Shown: in pieces, positions 38,736 to 48,907 of the stretch | How positions within the stretch are numbered: the stretch's first letter is position 1 | Layout of the letters: every line of letters begins with the position of its first letter | NCBI RefSeq assembly: GCF_001905095.1 | Contig: NZ_LWLS01000063.1 | Span: 1 to 64,000 of the forward strand | Reading direction: 5' to 3' | DNA: 64,000 nucleotides | From: Micromonospora sp. CB01531 | GTDB lineage: Bacteria; Actinomycetota; Actinomycetes; Mycobacteriales; Micromonosporaceae | Made by a program: the position numbers and the translations under genes | The notes under the pieces: generated by a model | Databases searched by the model: none | What the model saw: the letters and a program-made list of their open reading frames with translations, nothing else | What the model was told of the DNA's origin: nothing

Positions 38736-39791
38736 ATGACGATCTCACCGTCGAGTATCGAGCAGGTCATCCCCGGCCAGGGCGCGATGGCCCAGCCGTC
38801 GGCCGCGCCGGGCCGGACGAGGCGGCGCCGGTTCCGCTTCCTGACCAACGCCAAGACCGCGACCGGCGTGGTCGTCCTGGCCGGCTACGGCCTCTTCGCG
38901 ATCATCGGGCCGTGGGTGGCCCCGTACGACCCGGACGGTCGCAGCGGCGACATCCTGCAGGCGCCGTCGGCCAGCCACTGGTTCGGCACCACGCATCTCG
39001 GGCAGGACATCTTCAGTCAGATCCTGGTCGGCACCCGCAGCGTGGTTCTTGTGGGCCTGTTCGCCGGCGTGTTGGCGACGATGCTGTCCATCGTCATCGG
39101 CGTGACGTCCGGCTACCTCGGTGGGTTGGCCGACGAGGCGGGCTCGGCGCTGTCCAACGTGTTCCTGGTCATCCCGGCGTTGCCGCTGATCATCATCGTG
39201 ACGTCGATCGTCGACCAGGCCAGCGACATGTTGGTCGCGCTCATCATCGGTTGCACCTCGTGGGCGTGGGGCGCCCGGGTGCTGCGAGCCCAGACGCTGT
39301 CGCTGCGCCGCCGCGACTATGTCGAGGCGGCGCGGGCCACCGGCGAGCGGACCTGGCGCATCATCCTGTTCGAGATCCTGCCCAACCTCACCGCGATCAT
39401 CGCGTCCGGCTTCGTCGGCACGGTGATCTTCGCGGTGATGTCGGAGATCACGCTCGCGTTCATCGGCATCTCATCGGTCTCCTCGTGGAACTGGGGCACG
39501 ATCCTGTTCTGGGCACAGGGCCAGCAGGCCCTCGCCCAGGGCGCCTGGTGGTGGTTCGTACCGGCCGGGCTGGCCATCGCGCTGCTCGGCACCGCCCTCG
39601 CGCTGATCAACTTCGGCATCGACGAGTTCGTCAGCCCTCGACTGCGCAGCGGCGGCCGGGCCCGGATCCGTACCGCCGACGGGCGCACGGCACGGATGCG
39701 GGTGGGCTTCACCCCCGTCCTGGCGCCGGCCGCAGCCGTCCCGGCCCCGCGCCGGCGGCCCGCCGTCGCAAAAGAAGGAGGGCACCGGTGA
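38736..39791 (+). CDS. Opp/Dpp-type ABC permease (DppC-like)
   Basis: The 351-residue permease has a charged N-terminal extension, the DppC hallmark WVAPYDPDGRS and GTTHLGQDIFSQILVGTR, the EAA loop DYVEAARATGERTWRIILFEILPN, and six membrane helices. The start is ATG 38736, three bases after the DppB-like stop. The stop codon lies in GTGAGCG at the edge of a mini-repeat that separates it from the second ATPase gene. Confidence 0.93.
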   Translation: MTISPSSIEQVIPGQGAMAQPSAAPGRTRRRRFRFLTNAKTATGVVVLAGYGLFAIIGPWVAPYDPDGRSGDILQAPSASHWFGTTHLGQDIFSQILVGTRSVVLVGLFAGVLATMLSIVIGVTSGYLGGLADEAGSALSNVFLVIPALPLIIIVTSIVDQASDMLVALIIGCTSWAWGARVLRAQTLSLRRRDYVEAARATGERTWRIILFEILPNLTAIIASGFVGTVIFAVMSEITLAFIGISSVSSWNWGTILFWAQGQQALAQGAWWWFVPAGLAIALLGTALALINFGIDEFVSPRLRSGGRARIRTADGRTARMRVGFTPVLAPAAAVPAPRRRPAVAKEGGHR

Positions 39792-39846
39792 GCGCGAGGA
39801 GTGCAGCGAAGCGGAGCCCCACAGCCGCGAACGAAAGAAGGCACCG
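39788..39846 (+). repeat. junction mini-repeat copy 2 (between dppC-like and ATPase genes)
   Basis: This 59-base unit begins with GTGAGCG overlapping the permease stop and ends before ATGAGCG of the next gene. It shares GTGAGCGCG-x-GGAGTG, GAGCCCC and CGCGAACG with copy 1 at 25206-25262. It can encode a 20-residue peptide from GTG 39788 that stops with TGA at 39848-39850, overlapping the next ATG. The unit brings an AAGAAGG ribosome site. Confidence 0.7.
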
Positions 39847-40854
<1,008 letters not shown>

Positions 40855-40896
40855 CCACCACCGCCCGACTGAACATTCGCGACCGCGAGGAGAACC

Positions 40897-42363
40897 ATGG
40901 ACACCGACCTCACCCGCCCGGCGACCACCGACGGCTCCAGGTCGCGGCGCGGCGTCAGACCCGCCGAGCTGGAGTCGTCGCCCGGGCAGGCCGACCCGAT
41001 CGACACCCTCCCGCCGACCTTCCGGTGGGGGGTGGCGACCTCGTCGTACCAGATCGAGGGGGCGGTGGCCGAGGACGGACGCACACCGTCCATCTGGGAC
41101 ACCTTCTGCCGCGTTCCCGGGGCGGTGGCCAACGGCGACACCGGCGACGTGGCCTGCGACCACTACCACCGGATGCCGCAGGACGTCGGGCTCATCGCCG
41201 ACCTGGAGCTGGACACGTACCGCTTCTCGGTGGCCTGGCCGCGGGTGCAACCGGGCGGGCGCGGGCCGGCCAACCCGGCCGGGCTGGCCTTCTACGACCG
41301 GCTGGTCGACGAGCTGCTCGGCCGAGGCATCGACCCGTGGGTGACCCTCTATCACTGGGACCTGCCGCAGGAGCTGGAGGACGCGGGCGGCTGGCCGCAC
41401 CGGGACACCGCGTACCGGTTCGCCGACTACGCCGAGCTGGTCTTCGCCGCGCTCGGCGACCGGGTGAAGACCTGGACGACGCTCAACGAGCCGTGGTGCT
41501 CGGCGATGCTCGGCTACGCGTACGGCCAGCACGCCCCGGGCCGGCGGGACCTGGGCGACGGGATCGCCGCCGCCCACCACCTGCTGCTCGGCCACGGGCT
41601 GGCGGTGCAGCGGCTGCGGGCGGCCGCGACCGGCCCGATCGAGCTGGGCATCACGGTCAACCTGGCCACCGCGGACCCGGCCACCGACAGCCCGGCCGAC
41701 CGGGACGCCGCCCGGGCCTCCGACGGGCTGGGTAACCGGCTCTACCTGGACCCTTTGTTCCACGGGCGCTACCCGGTGGACGTGGTGGCGGACCTGGCCG
41801 CCGAGGGCGTCCAGCTCCCGATCGAGGACGGCGACCTGGCGGTCATCTCGTCCCCCATCGAGGTGCTCGGCGTCAACTTCTACTTCGGGCAGCTCTTCTC
41901 CGGGGTGGACGAGCGGGGCCGGGAGCGGGACGACGAGGGTCGGCCGGTGCGGCGGGTGGTCCGGCGGGACCTGCCGCGTACCGCGATGGACTGGGAGATC
42001 GTGCCAGCGTCCTTCACCGACCTGCTGGTACGGCTGAGCCGGGACTACCCGGGCGTGCCGCTGGTGGTCACCGAGAACGGGGCGGCGTTCGACGACCGGC
42101 CGGACGCCGACGGGTTCGTGGCCGACGACGATCGGGTGGCGTACCTGGCCGAGCACCTGCGGGCGGTGGCCCGGGCGCGGCAGGCCGGGGCCGACGTGCG
42201 GGGCTACTTCGCCTGGTCGCTGCTGGACAACTTCGAGTGGGCGTACGGCTACGACAAGCGGTTCGGCATCGTCCGGGTGGACTACGACACCCAGCGGCGT
42301 ACCCCGAAGCGCAGCGCGCACTGGTACCGCGACACGGTGCGACGGGTGCGCGGGCAGCGCTGA
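40897..42363 (+). CDS. GH1 family beta-glucosidase
   Basis: The 488-residue glycosidase hydrolyses beta-glucosides inside the cell; no signal peptide is seen. Family 1 signatures are FRWGVATSSYQIEGA, acid/base Glu198 in TLNEPW, nucleophile Glu393 in VTENGA, and the aglycone-site WSLLDNFEWAYGY. An N-terminal extension of about 40 residues is not conserved. The ATG at 40897 follows GAGGAG. Being last in the transporter operon, it would cleave the imported oligosaccharide. Confidence 0.95.
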   Translation: MDTDLTRPATTDGSRSRRGVRPAELESSPGQADPIDTLPPTFRWGVATSSYQIEGAVAEDGRTPSIWDTFCRVPGAVANGDTGDVACDHYHRMPQDVGLIADLELDTYRFSVAWPRVQPGGRGPANPAGLAFYDRLVDELLGRGIDPWVTLYHWDLPQELEDAGGWPHRDTAYRFADYAELVFAALGDRVKTWTTLNEPWCSAMLGYAYGQHAPGRRDLGDGIAAAHHLLLGHGLAVQRLRAAATGPIELGITVNLATADPATDSPADRDAARASDGLGNRLYLDPLFHGRYPVDVVADLAAEGVQLPIEDGDLAVISSPIEVLGVNFYFGQLFSGVDERGRERDDEGRPVRRVVRRDLPRTAMDWEIVPASFTDLLVRLSRDYPGVPLVVTENGAAFDDRPDADGFVADDDRVAYLAEHLRAVARARQAGADVRGYFAWSLLDNFEWAYGYDKRFGIVRVDYDTQRRTPKRSAHWYRDTVRRVRGQR

Positions 42364-42413
42364 TCCACGGCCGGGGCGGCCGCGCGGGATCCTCCCGGGC
42401 GGCCACTCCGGCG

Positions 42414-42435
42414 CGCCCGGACACGCCGCCGGGCG
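42414..42435 (+). terminator. possible hairpin between GH1 and ROK genes
   Basis: A 7-bp stem CGCCCGG/CCGGGCG (42414-42420 with 42429-42435) lies between two convergent genes. It is short for a terminator in this GC-rich DNA. Confidence 0.4.
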
Positions 42436-42454
42436 TCGTCGCCGGCCCGGCGGC

Positions 42455-43753
42455 TCAGCGGACCGGCGTCCGCGGACGTGGTGCCGGCCGCGCCGGGGTC
42501 ACCCGGGCGGCCGGCTCGCGCCGCACGCCGCCGTCGCGCAGCAGCCGGGCCATCGGCAGGGTGGCCGCGCCCATCGCGACCGCGTCCGGTCCGAGCCGGC
42601 ACAGCTCGATCGAGGCCTGGGCGTACGGCTGGCGCAGCGCGTGCCGCGCGGTGGCCTCGCGGATCTGCGGCAGGTAGCGCTCGCCGAGGGCCAGGCCGGC
42701 CCAGCCGCCGAGCACCACCCGCTCCGGGTTGAAGAGGTTGACCAGGGTGGCCACCCCGGCGCCGAGGTAGCCGACGGTCTCGTCGAGCACCTTCGCCGCC
42801 GTCCGGCCGGTGGACCGGAGCAACTCGCCGAAGGCGCTCTCCTCGTCGCCGCCGGCGGCCGGGCGGCCCCGGTTGGCCTGCCGGAACCGGTCGAGGACGC
42901 CCTCCGCCCCGACGTACGCCTCCAGGCAGCCGAGGTTGCCGCAGCGGCAGCGGCGCCCCCCGTACACGATGGTGGTGTGGCCCCACTCGCCGGCGCTGCT
43001 GTGCGCGCCGCGGTAGCCCACCCCGTCGGCGACCACGCAGGCCCCGACCCCGGAGCCGACCAGAGCGATGACGGCGTGCCGGACGCCGCGGCCGGCACCG
43101 AACCACATCTCGGCCTGGCCGAGTGTCTTCGCGCCGTTGTCGATGTGAACCGGGACGTCGTTGCCGGCCCGCAGCATCGCGCCGAGCGGCACGCCGTCCC
43201 AGCCGAGCGTCTGGGCATGCACGACGGCGTCGGCGGTGCGCTCGACGGTCCCGGAGACGGCGACGCCGAGGCCGAGCACGGCGGCCGGGTCGACGCCGGC
43301 CTGCTCGATCACCGCGTCCAGGCCGTGCAGCAGGTGGGTGGCCACGTCCTGCGGATCGGGCTCGGCGGCGGCGATCGGGTACTCGGCCTTGGCCAGGGCG
43401 GTCATCGCCAGGTCGAAGAGCTCGACCTGCACCCGGGTCTCACCGACGTCGGCGCCGACCAGGTAGCCGTAGCCGGGGGCGACGCGCAGCAGCACCCGGG
43501 GGCGGCCGCCGTCGGACTCGACCGACCCGGCCTCCTCGACGAGCCCCTCGGCGATCATCTCGCCGACCAGGTTGCTCACGCTGGCCAGGCTCAGCGCGGT
43601 GGTCTGGCCGAGCTCGTGGCGGCTGAGCGGGCCGTCCAGCCAGATCCGGGTGAGCAGCAGCGACCGGTTGGCACGGCGCATGTCGCGCACGGTGGTGCGT
43701 CTGGCGTCCACGTCCGCCGCCGTCCTCTCCCCGGTGCCGTCGTCGGGCGGCAC
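42455..43753 (-). CDS. ROK family transcriptional regulator
   Basis: The 432-residue NagC/XylR-like protein has an N-terminal winged helix (LSRHELGQTTALSLASVSNLV), the ROK sugar-kinase-like fold with LGVAVSGTV and HIDNGAKTLGQAE, and the zinc motif CRCGNLGCLEAY. Such regulators sense sugars or amino sugars. It starts at GTG 43753 and is divergent from the chitinase, with a TTAAC-AAA-GTTAA palindrome between them. That suggests it controls chitinase, possibly with GlcNAc-type inducers. Confidence 0.92.
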   Translation of the reverse strand: MPPDDGTGERTAADVDARRTTVRDMRRANRSLLLTRIWLDGPLSRHELGQTTALSLASVSNLVGEMIAEGLVEEAGSVESDGGRPRVLLRVAPGYGYLVGADVGETRVQVELFDLAMTALAKAEYPIAAAEPDPQDVATHLLHGLDAVIEQAGVDPAAVLGLGVAVSGTVERTADAVVHAQTLGWDGVPLGAMLRAGNDVPVHIDNGAKTLGQAEMWFGAGRGVRHAVIALVGSGVGACVVADGVGYRGAHSSAGEWGHTTIVYGGRRCRCGNLGCLEAYVGAEGVLDRFRQANRGRPAAGGDEESAFGELLRSTGRTAAKVLDETVGYLGAGVATLVNLFNPERVVLGGWAGLALGERYLPQIREATARHALRQPYAQASIELCRLGPDAVAMGAATLPMARLLRDGGVRREPAARVTPARPAPRPRTPVR

Positions 43754-43800
43754 CGTTCACGCCATGAACCAAGCGCTGACAGCGTACTGCGCATTTACAT

Positions 43801-43813
43801 TTAACAAAGTTAA
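43801..43813. promoter_or_regulatory. ROK-type operator candidate upstream of the chitinase gene
   Basis: TTAACAAAGTTAA is a perfect dyad (arms TTAAC/GTTAA, centre AAA) in an AT-rich island between the ROK and chitinase genes. AT-rich dyads of this kind are typical of ROK regulator sites. It lies 36 bases before the chitinase ATG. Confidence 0.55.
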
Positions 43814-43849
43814 CTGATAGCCTCCGACGCATCGATGAGGAGGTATGTC

Positions 43850-45211
43850 ATGCGACTTCGACGTGGGCTGACCGCCCTGCTCGGCGGCGCCGTACTGCTC
43901 GCCGCCACGGCCGCCCTGACGGCCACCACCGGCCTCGCCGCGACCGCCGGCCAGACCGCGCTGGCGGCCTGCTCCGGCGTACCGGCCTGGGCCGAGGGCG
44001 TCACCTGGACCGCCGGCAGCCGGGCCACCTACACCGGCCGGCTCTACCAGGCGCTGCAGACGCACACCCCGCCGCCCGGCGCCGGTTGGACCCCACCGGC
44101 CACCCCGGCACTCTGGTCCGACCTCGGCGCCTGCGACGGCGCCCCGTCCCCCACGCCGACCACGTCGTCCCCCTCCCCCACGCCGAAACCCACCCCGACC
44201 CCCACGTCGACGCCGTCGCCCACGCCCACCCCGTCGAGCCCGCCGCCGGGCGGCGACACCTGCGCGCTGAAGTCCCGGCCGGCGGGCAAGGTGCTCCAGG
44301 GCTACTGGGAAAGCTGGGACGGTGCGGCCAACGGCGTGCACCCCGGGCTCGGCTGGATCCCGATCACCGACTCACGCATCCGGACGCACGGCTACAACGT
44401 GGTCACCGCCGCCTTCCCGGTGATCCGCGCCGACGGCACGGTGCTCTGGGAGAACGGCATGGACGCCGGGGTCAAGGTGCCCACCCCCGCCGAGATGTGC
44501 CAGGCCAAGGCCGGCGGCCTGACCATCCTGCTGTCCATCGGCGGCGCGACCGCCGGCATCGACCTCAGCTCGACCGCGGTCGCCGACCGGTTCGTCGCCA
44601 CCGTCGTGCCGATCCTCAAGCGGTACAACTTCGACGGCATCGACATCGACATCGAGACCGGCCTCACCGGCAGCGGGAACATCAACCAGCTGTCCACCTC
44701 GCAGGCCAACCTGGTGCGGATCATCGACGGGGTGCTTGCCCAGATGCCCGCCGGGTTCGGGCTCACCATGGCCCCGGAGACCGCGTACGTCACCGGCGGC
44801 AGCGTGACCTACGGATCCATCTGGGGCGCGTACCTGCCGATCATCAAGCGGTACGTGGACAACGGCCGGCTCTGGTGGCTGAACATGCAGTACTACAACG
44901 GCAGCATGTACGGCTGCGCCGGCGACTCGTACTCCGCCGGCACCGTGCAGGGCTTCGTCGCGCAGACCAACTGCCTCAACGCCGGACTGGTCGTGCAGGG
45001 CACCACCATCCGCGTCCCGTACGACCGGCAGGTCCCCGGCCTGCCGGCGCAGTCCGGCGCCGGTGGCGGGTACCTGGCCCCGCCGCTGGTGGGGCAGGCG
45101 TGGAACACCTACCAGGGCGGCCTGAAGGGGTTGATGACCTGGTCGATCAACTGGGACGGGTCGAAGGGCTGGACCTTCGGCGACAACGTCAAGGCCCTCC
45201 AGGGTCGCTGA
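43850..45211 (+). CDS. secreted GH18 chitinase with N-terminal CBM5/12-like domain
   Basis: The 453-residue enzyme has a signal peptide (about 1-40, ending ALAA), a chitin-binding domain (about 41-95; AWAEGVTWTAGSRATYTGRLYQ), a Pro/Thr/Ser linker (about 98-134) and a GH18 barrel. The catalytic DxxDxDxE is FDGIDIDIE with Glu269. It should hydrolyse chitin outside the cell. ATG 43850 has GAGGAGG upstream; an ATG at 43835 is the start of that site. A hairpin follows. Confidence 0.95.
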   Translation: MRLRRGLTALLGGAVLLAATAALTATTGLAATAGQTALAACSGVPAWAEGVTWTAGSRATYTGRLYQALQTHTPPPGAGWTPPATPALWSDLGACDGAPSPTPTTSSPSPTPKPTPTPTSTPSPTPTPSSPPPGGDTCALKSRPAGKVLQGYWESWDGAANGVHPGLGWIPITDSRIRTHGYNVVTAAFPVIRADGTVLWENGMDAGVKVPTPAEMCQAKAGGLTILLSIGGATAGIDLSSTAVADRFVATVVPILKRYNFDGIDIDIETGLTGSGNINQLSTSQANLVRIIDGVLAQMPAGFGLTMAPETAYVTGGSVTYGSIWGAYLPIIKRYVDNGRLWWLNMQYYNGSMYGCAGDSYSAGTVQGFVAQTNCLNAGLVVQGTTIRVPYDRQVPGLPAQSGAGGGYLAPPLVGQAWNTYQGGLKGLMTWSINWDGSKGWTFGDNVKALQGR

Positions 45212-45217
45212 CCCGGG

Positions 45218-45248
45218 CCGGGGCCCCGCCCACCGGGCGGGGCCCCGG
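45218..45248 (+). terminator. hairpin terminator after the chitinase gene
   Basis: Perfect 14-base arms (45218-45231 and 45235-45248) surround an ACC loop, six bases after the stop. Confidence 0.85.
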
Positions 45249-45369
45249 CGGGGCCCCGGCCGCCGGAAGCGGGGCGGACAGGGCGGGCGGACGCGTGCTT
45301 GACTGCACCACGTGGAGCCGGACGTCCTCCTCGACCGGCTCGACGAGACGGCGGCCCGGGGAGGTGATC

Positions 45370-45723
45370 ATGGTCGACAGCCGGGGGCGGGGCCGACGGA
45401 ACACCGACACCGCTTGGGCGCTCGCGGTGACCGCGGTGGTCCTCGGTGGCTGGTCCGCCGCTGTGGCGTTGCTGTTCATGTCCGTCGTGCCGCTGATTGC
45501 CGCCGGCGCGTTTCTGAGCCACGCCAGCGCGGCGGAGCAGCGGCGCCTCCAGTTGGCGTTCCTCACCTCGGTGGCCCTGGTGATCGCGGCTCCCGCCCTG
45601 GCGGGGTGGCTGGCCTGGCGGCGCCGCTGGCTACTGGCCACGTACTGGCTCGGCGGGCTCGCCGGGGTGCTGGCGGTGCTGCTCTGCGGCTGGCTCGGCC
45701 TGCACGTGCTCGCCTCGCCGTAG
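45370..45723 (+). CDS. hypothetical membrane protein, four helices
   Basis: The 117-residue protein has a short charged N-terminus and three to four hydrophobic segments (about 15-45, 63-82, 91-113). I do not recognise a family. ATG 45370 is supported by GGGGAGG upstream; the open frame extends further but without a site. It converges on the dehydrogenase with only 21 bases between the stops. Confidence 0.65.
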   Translation: MVDSRGRGRRNTDTAWALAVTAVVLGGWSAAVALLFMSVVPLIAAGAFLSHASAAEQRRLQLAFLTSVALVIAAPALAGWLAWRRRWLLATYWLGGLAGVLAVLLCGWLGLHVLASP

Positions 45724-45744
45724 GAGAGCGGGCCCGTCCAGGGA

Positions 45745-46626
45745 TCAGGCGCGCCCGGTGGGCTGGGACAGCGCCCGGGTGACCACGGTCAGGTCCGCCG
45801 CACCGAGCCCCTGGCCCACGACGCGCTGCCACTCCGCGGCCAGGCACTCCGCGGCGAGGAACCGGCCCTCCTCGACCTCCCGCAACACCAGGTTCACATC
45901 CTTGAGCGCCAGGGTGAGGGGGTACTGGGTCGTGTAGTCGTCCCGGCCGATCCGGTCCAGCTTCTCACCGGCCCAGGGTGACAGCAGCGGGCTGCCACGC
46001 AGGGCGCCCAGCACGGTCTCGCGGTCCAGGGCGAGGGCGTCACCGAGCGCGACCGACGCGGCGAGCCCCTCGGCGACGAAGGCCAGCAGCAGGTTGTTCA
46101 CCAACTTCAGCCGGGACCCGGCGCCGACCGGCCCGACCCAGACCGTTTGCTGCCCGACCGCGTCGAAGACCGGGGCGACCCGGTCGCGGACCTCCGCCGG
46201 CCCGGAGGCGAAGACGACCAGCTTCCCCTGCTCGGCCGGGCCGCGGCTGCCGGCCACCGGGGCATCCAGCAGAACGATGTCGGGACGCTCCGCCGTGACC
46301 TGCCGGGCGAACCGTTCGGTGTCGGTGACGCCGATGGTGCTCATCTGGGCCCAGACCGCGCCCTCGGCCATCGCGGCCAGCATCCCCTGGTCGAAGGCGA
46401 TGGAACCGAGGGCGTCGGCGTCGGTCACCATGGTCACCACGACGTCCGCCCCGCCGGCCGCGTCGGCGGGGCTGGCGGCCACCTCCGCGCCCTGGTCGCC
46501 CAGCCGGCGGGCCGGCTCGGGGTGGCGGTTCCAGACGACCGTCGGCAGACCGGCCCGCAGCACGTTCCCGGCCATGGGCGCGCCCATCCCGCCGAGCCCG
46601 ATCATCGCCACCCGTGGCTGCGCCAT
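45745..46626 (-). CDS. NAD(P)-dependent beta-hydroxyacid dehydrogenase family protein
   Basis: The 293-residue protein has the Rossmann loop IGLGGMGAPMAGNVL, the substrate motif DAPVAGSRGPAEQGKL, and the catalytic-lysine segment GAGSRLKLVNNLLL, as in 3-hydroxyisobutyrate dehydrogenases, tartronate-semialdehyde reductases and related imine reductases. The exact substrate is unknown. ATG 46626 is chosen; the frame runs seven codons upstream to a GTG. Confidence 0.9.
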   Translation of the reverse strand: MAQPRVAMIGLGGMGAPMAGNVLRAGLPTVVWNRHPEPARRLGDQGAEVAASPADAAGGADVVVTMVTDADALGSIAFDQGMLAAMAEGAVWAQMSTIGVTDTERFARQVTAERPDIVLLDAPVAGSRGPAEQGKLVVFASGPAEVRDRVAPVFDAVGQQTVWVGPVGAGSRLKLVNNLLLAFVAEGLAASVALGDALALDRETVLGALRGSPLLSPWAGEKLDRIGRDDYTTQYPLTLALKDVNLVLREVEEGRFLAAECLAAEWQRVVGQGLGAADLTVVTRALSQPTGRA

Positions 46627-46717
46627 CCGTCCCCCGTTCCACCTCACCGGCAGCGTAGGTCAGCGCGGGTGGCCGTGGCCCCGAACGACGAGATCCGCAC
46701 GCAACCGGCGTGACCCG

Positions 46718-47413
46718 TCACAACGGACGGACCAGTTCCCCGAACCAGCGCCGGCCCGCCTCGAACGTGTCCCGGACGGCCAGCCCGGCGGCGTGCGCCG
46801 TGTCGTGCACGGCCACCGTGTCCAGCCGGGCCCAGCGGAACGCCCCGCTCCGGCACACCTTCCCCTGTGGCAAGCGGGAGGCCAACCTGACCTGCCCCCG
46901 CCACAGGCCGGGCCCGGGAGGTTCCAGCTCGACGACGACCGAGCCGCCGGCCCGGATCAGCTCCCGGCACCGGCCGAGCAGGAGGCTCGGGTCGCCGCCA
47001 ATACCGATGTTGCCGTCGATGAGCAGGACGTGTGCCCAGCGTCCCTCGCCGGGCAGCGGCCCGAACACGTCCCGGTGAAGGGCGACGGCACCGCGGGCCC
47101 GGGTGAGCCGCACCGCGTGGGCGGAGACGTCGACCCCGACCGCGGCGTGCCCGGCGCGGGCCAGGGCGAGGGTGAGGCGCCCTGGGCCGCAGCCGACGTC
47201 CAGGGTCGGGCCCGCGCACCGGGCGACCACCGCGGCGGTTGCCGGCTCGGGCGGACCGTGCCAGCGCCGGACCGGCAGCGCGGTGCGCCGACCGTCGTCC
47301 TGCACGAGCCAGTGTGCGCCGGGCTGCGCTTCGAGGGCGGCGGCGAAGACGTCCTCACCCCCGCCCGCCGCGGCCGCCCACCGGCCGTCCGTGCCGAGGG
47401 TGTGCAGTGTCAC
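46718..47413 (-). CDS. class I SAM-dependent methyltransferase
   Basis: The 231-residue protein has motif I LDVGCGPGRLTLAL and the acidic strand VGVDVSAHAVRLTR of class I methyltransferases, followed by LLIDGNIGIGGDP, which is unusual and may mark a specific subgroup. It is the last gene of a leftward three-gene operon (GT2, DUF2064 transferase, methyltransferase) with 4-bp overlaps. The substrate is probably a glycosylated or lipid product of the neighbours; this is inferred. Confidence 0.87.
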   Translation of the reverse strand: MTLHTLGTDGRWAAAAGGGEDVFAAALEAQPGAHWLVQDDGRRTALPVRRWHGPPEPATAAVVARCAGPTLDVGCGPGRLTLALARAGHAAVGVDVSAHAVRLTRARGAVALHRDVFGPLPGEGRWAHVLLIDGNIGIGGDPSLLLGRCRELIRAGGSVVVELEPPGPGLWRGQVRLASRLPQGKVCRSGAFRWARLDTVAVHDTAHAAGLAVRDTFEAGRRWFGELVRPL

Positions 47414-48090
47414 CGGTGCCCGCCGGGCACCAGCGTGGGGTGCAGCGCCGATATCTGGTACGCGAACCGGGTGTCCGGCGCCTCGGCGGCCACCGCGAGC
47501 GCGTCGGGCCAGGTGTCGGCGTCGCGCAGCACCGGCAGGGTCAGGGTGCGCAGCCCGCGCCGGTCGAGGGCGGACCAGGTGCACTCGCCGGTCTCCGGGG
47601 TGGACATCGGCACCGCCCGCAGCGCGTCGGCCTGGCGGGGATCGCGCAATCCCAGCGCCCACCATCCGCCGTCCACCGCCCGGCCGAGCACCGCGTCGGC
47701 CAGGTCCAGCCGCTGGAACGCCGCGAGCAGGTGCCCGGCGGTCACCTGCGGAGTGTCCATGCCGATCTGCAGCACCGGCTGTCCGGGCCAGGCCGCTGCC
47801 ACGTCGGCGTGGGCATTGGCGATCCGGTCGGCCAGGTCCCGACCTCGCTGCGGCAGCACGGTCCAGCCGGTGAGCGCCGCGGTCAGGCCGGCTCCGTCCT
47901 CGCCGTCGGCGAGGCGTCCGCTTACGGCCAGGACCGGCGTCACCCCGGGCACGGCCCGGACGGCGTCGAGGGTGTCCCGGAGCGCGGCGGCGGCGATCCG
48001 GGCGGCCTGACCGGGGGTGGCCGGTGGGCAGAGCCGGGTCTTCACGGCCCCCGGCACGGGCGCCTTGGCCATCACCAGCAGCACCGTCAC
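47410..48090 (-). CDS. DUF2064/TIGR04282-like transferase
   Basis: The 226-residue protein starts VLLVMAKAPVPGAVKTRL, a nucleotidyltransferase-like loop seen in DUF2064 proteins, and contains LQIGMDTPQVTAGHLLAAF. The TIGR04282 relatives occur in pairs with a GT2 enzyme (TIGR04283), as here, in rSAM/selenodomain and arsenosugar loci. Neither partner of those systems, an rSAM protein nor an ars gene, is present nearby. GTG 48090 overlaps the GT2 stop. Confidence 0.87.
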   Translation of the reverse strand: MTVLLVMAKAPVPGAVKTRLCPPATPGQAARIAAAALRDTLDAVRAVPGVTPVLAVSGRLADGEDGAGLTAALTGWTVLPQRGRDLADRIANAHADVAAAWPGQPVLQIGMDTPQVTAGHLLAAFQRLDLADAVLGRAVDGGWWALGLRDPRQADALRAVPMSTPETGECTWSALDRRGLRTLTLPVLRDADTWPDALAVAAEAPDTRFAYQISALHPTLVPGGHR

Positions 48091-48761
48091 CGGAGTCCGC
48101 CCACGCTGCGCAGGACTCCGGCGAAGTCGCGGGTGGCGCGCAGCGTGCCGCGTACCGAGCCGGAGACCTTGGAGCGGGTGCCGGCGGCCCGTGGGGCGTA
48201 GCTGACGTCCAACTCCTGGATCCGCCAGCCGGCGGCGGCGGCGCGGATCAGCAGTTCGAGGGGGTAACCGAAGGCCCGGTCGGTGACGCCCAGGGTGAGC
48301 AGCGCCTCGCGGCGGGCCACCCGGATCGGGCTGAGGTCGCGCAGCGGTACGCCCCGGTGCCGCAGCAACGCCGCGATGAGCGCGGTGCCGGCGCGGGCGT
48401 GCCACGGCCAGGCCCCGGCGGAGACAGGCCGTCGCCGGCCCACGGTCAGGTCGGCGGCGCCGCCGGCCACCGGGGCGACCAGGGCGGGAAGTTCGGCGGG
48501 GTCGAAGGATCCGTCGGCGTCGAGCACGCAGACCAGATCCGCCTCGGCGGCCACCAGCCCGGTGTGCACGGCGGCGCCGTAGCCTCGGCGGGGCTCGGGC
48601 ACCACCCGGGCCCCGTGCCGGTCGGCAACCTCTGCCGAGCCGTCCCGGGAGCCGTTGTCCACCACGATCGCCCGGTAGCCGGGCGGCAGCGCGGTGAGCA
48701 CGCCGGGCAGGGCGGCGGCCTCATCGAGGCACGGCAGGACAACGTCGATCGGCGGGGACAT
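48087..48761 (-). CDS. glycosyltransferase family 2
   Basis: The 224-residue GT-A enzyme shows DVVLPCLDEAAAL, VVDNGSRDGS, the metal-binding CVLDADGSFDP and LSPIRVARREALL. It has no membrane helix. It probably transfers a sugar from a nucleotide donor to a lipid or metabolite acceptor. It heads the leftward operon and shares its promoter region, including the 18-bp motif at 48810-48827, with the divergent membrane protein gene. Confidence 0.9.
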   Translation of the reverse strand: MSPPIDVVLPCLDEAAALPGVLTALPPGYRAIVVDNGSRDGSAEVADRHGARVVPEPRRGYGAAVHTGLVAAEADLVCVLDADGSFDPAELPALVAPVAGGAADLTVGRRRPVSAGAWPWHARAGTALIAALLRHRGVPLRDLSPIRVARREALLTLGVTDRAFGYPLELLIRAAAAGWRIQELDVSYAPRAAGTRSKVSGSVRGTLRATRDFAGVLRSVGGLR

Positions 48762-48809
48762 ACCGACGACGCTAGGCCGCCACCTGGGCTGCGGCAGGAA
48801 GATCGGACC

Positions 48810-48845
48810 TTACGGATCTGTTACCGGGAGACCGATTCTTACCGG
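48810..48845. promoter_or_regulatory. TTACGG-N5-TTACCGG operator, copy A
   Basis: TTACGGATCTGTTACCGG at 48810-48827 consists of two half-sites 11 bases apart, followed by a third TTACCGG at 48839-48845. The same 18-bp pattern, 15 of 18 identical, occurs inverted at 51498-51515. An 11-bp direct-repeat spacing is typical of OmpR/PhoB-type response regulators. Confidence 0.6.
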
Positions 48846-48907
48846 ACGGTGACGATCCGGCGGTTCGCCGGTCACCCATCGAGGGAAGGCCGTACCGTCC
48901 GGACGGC

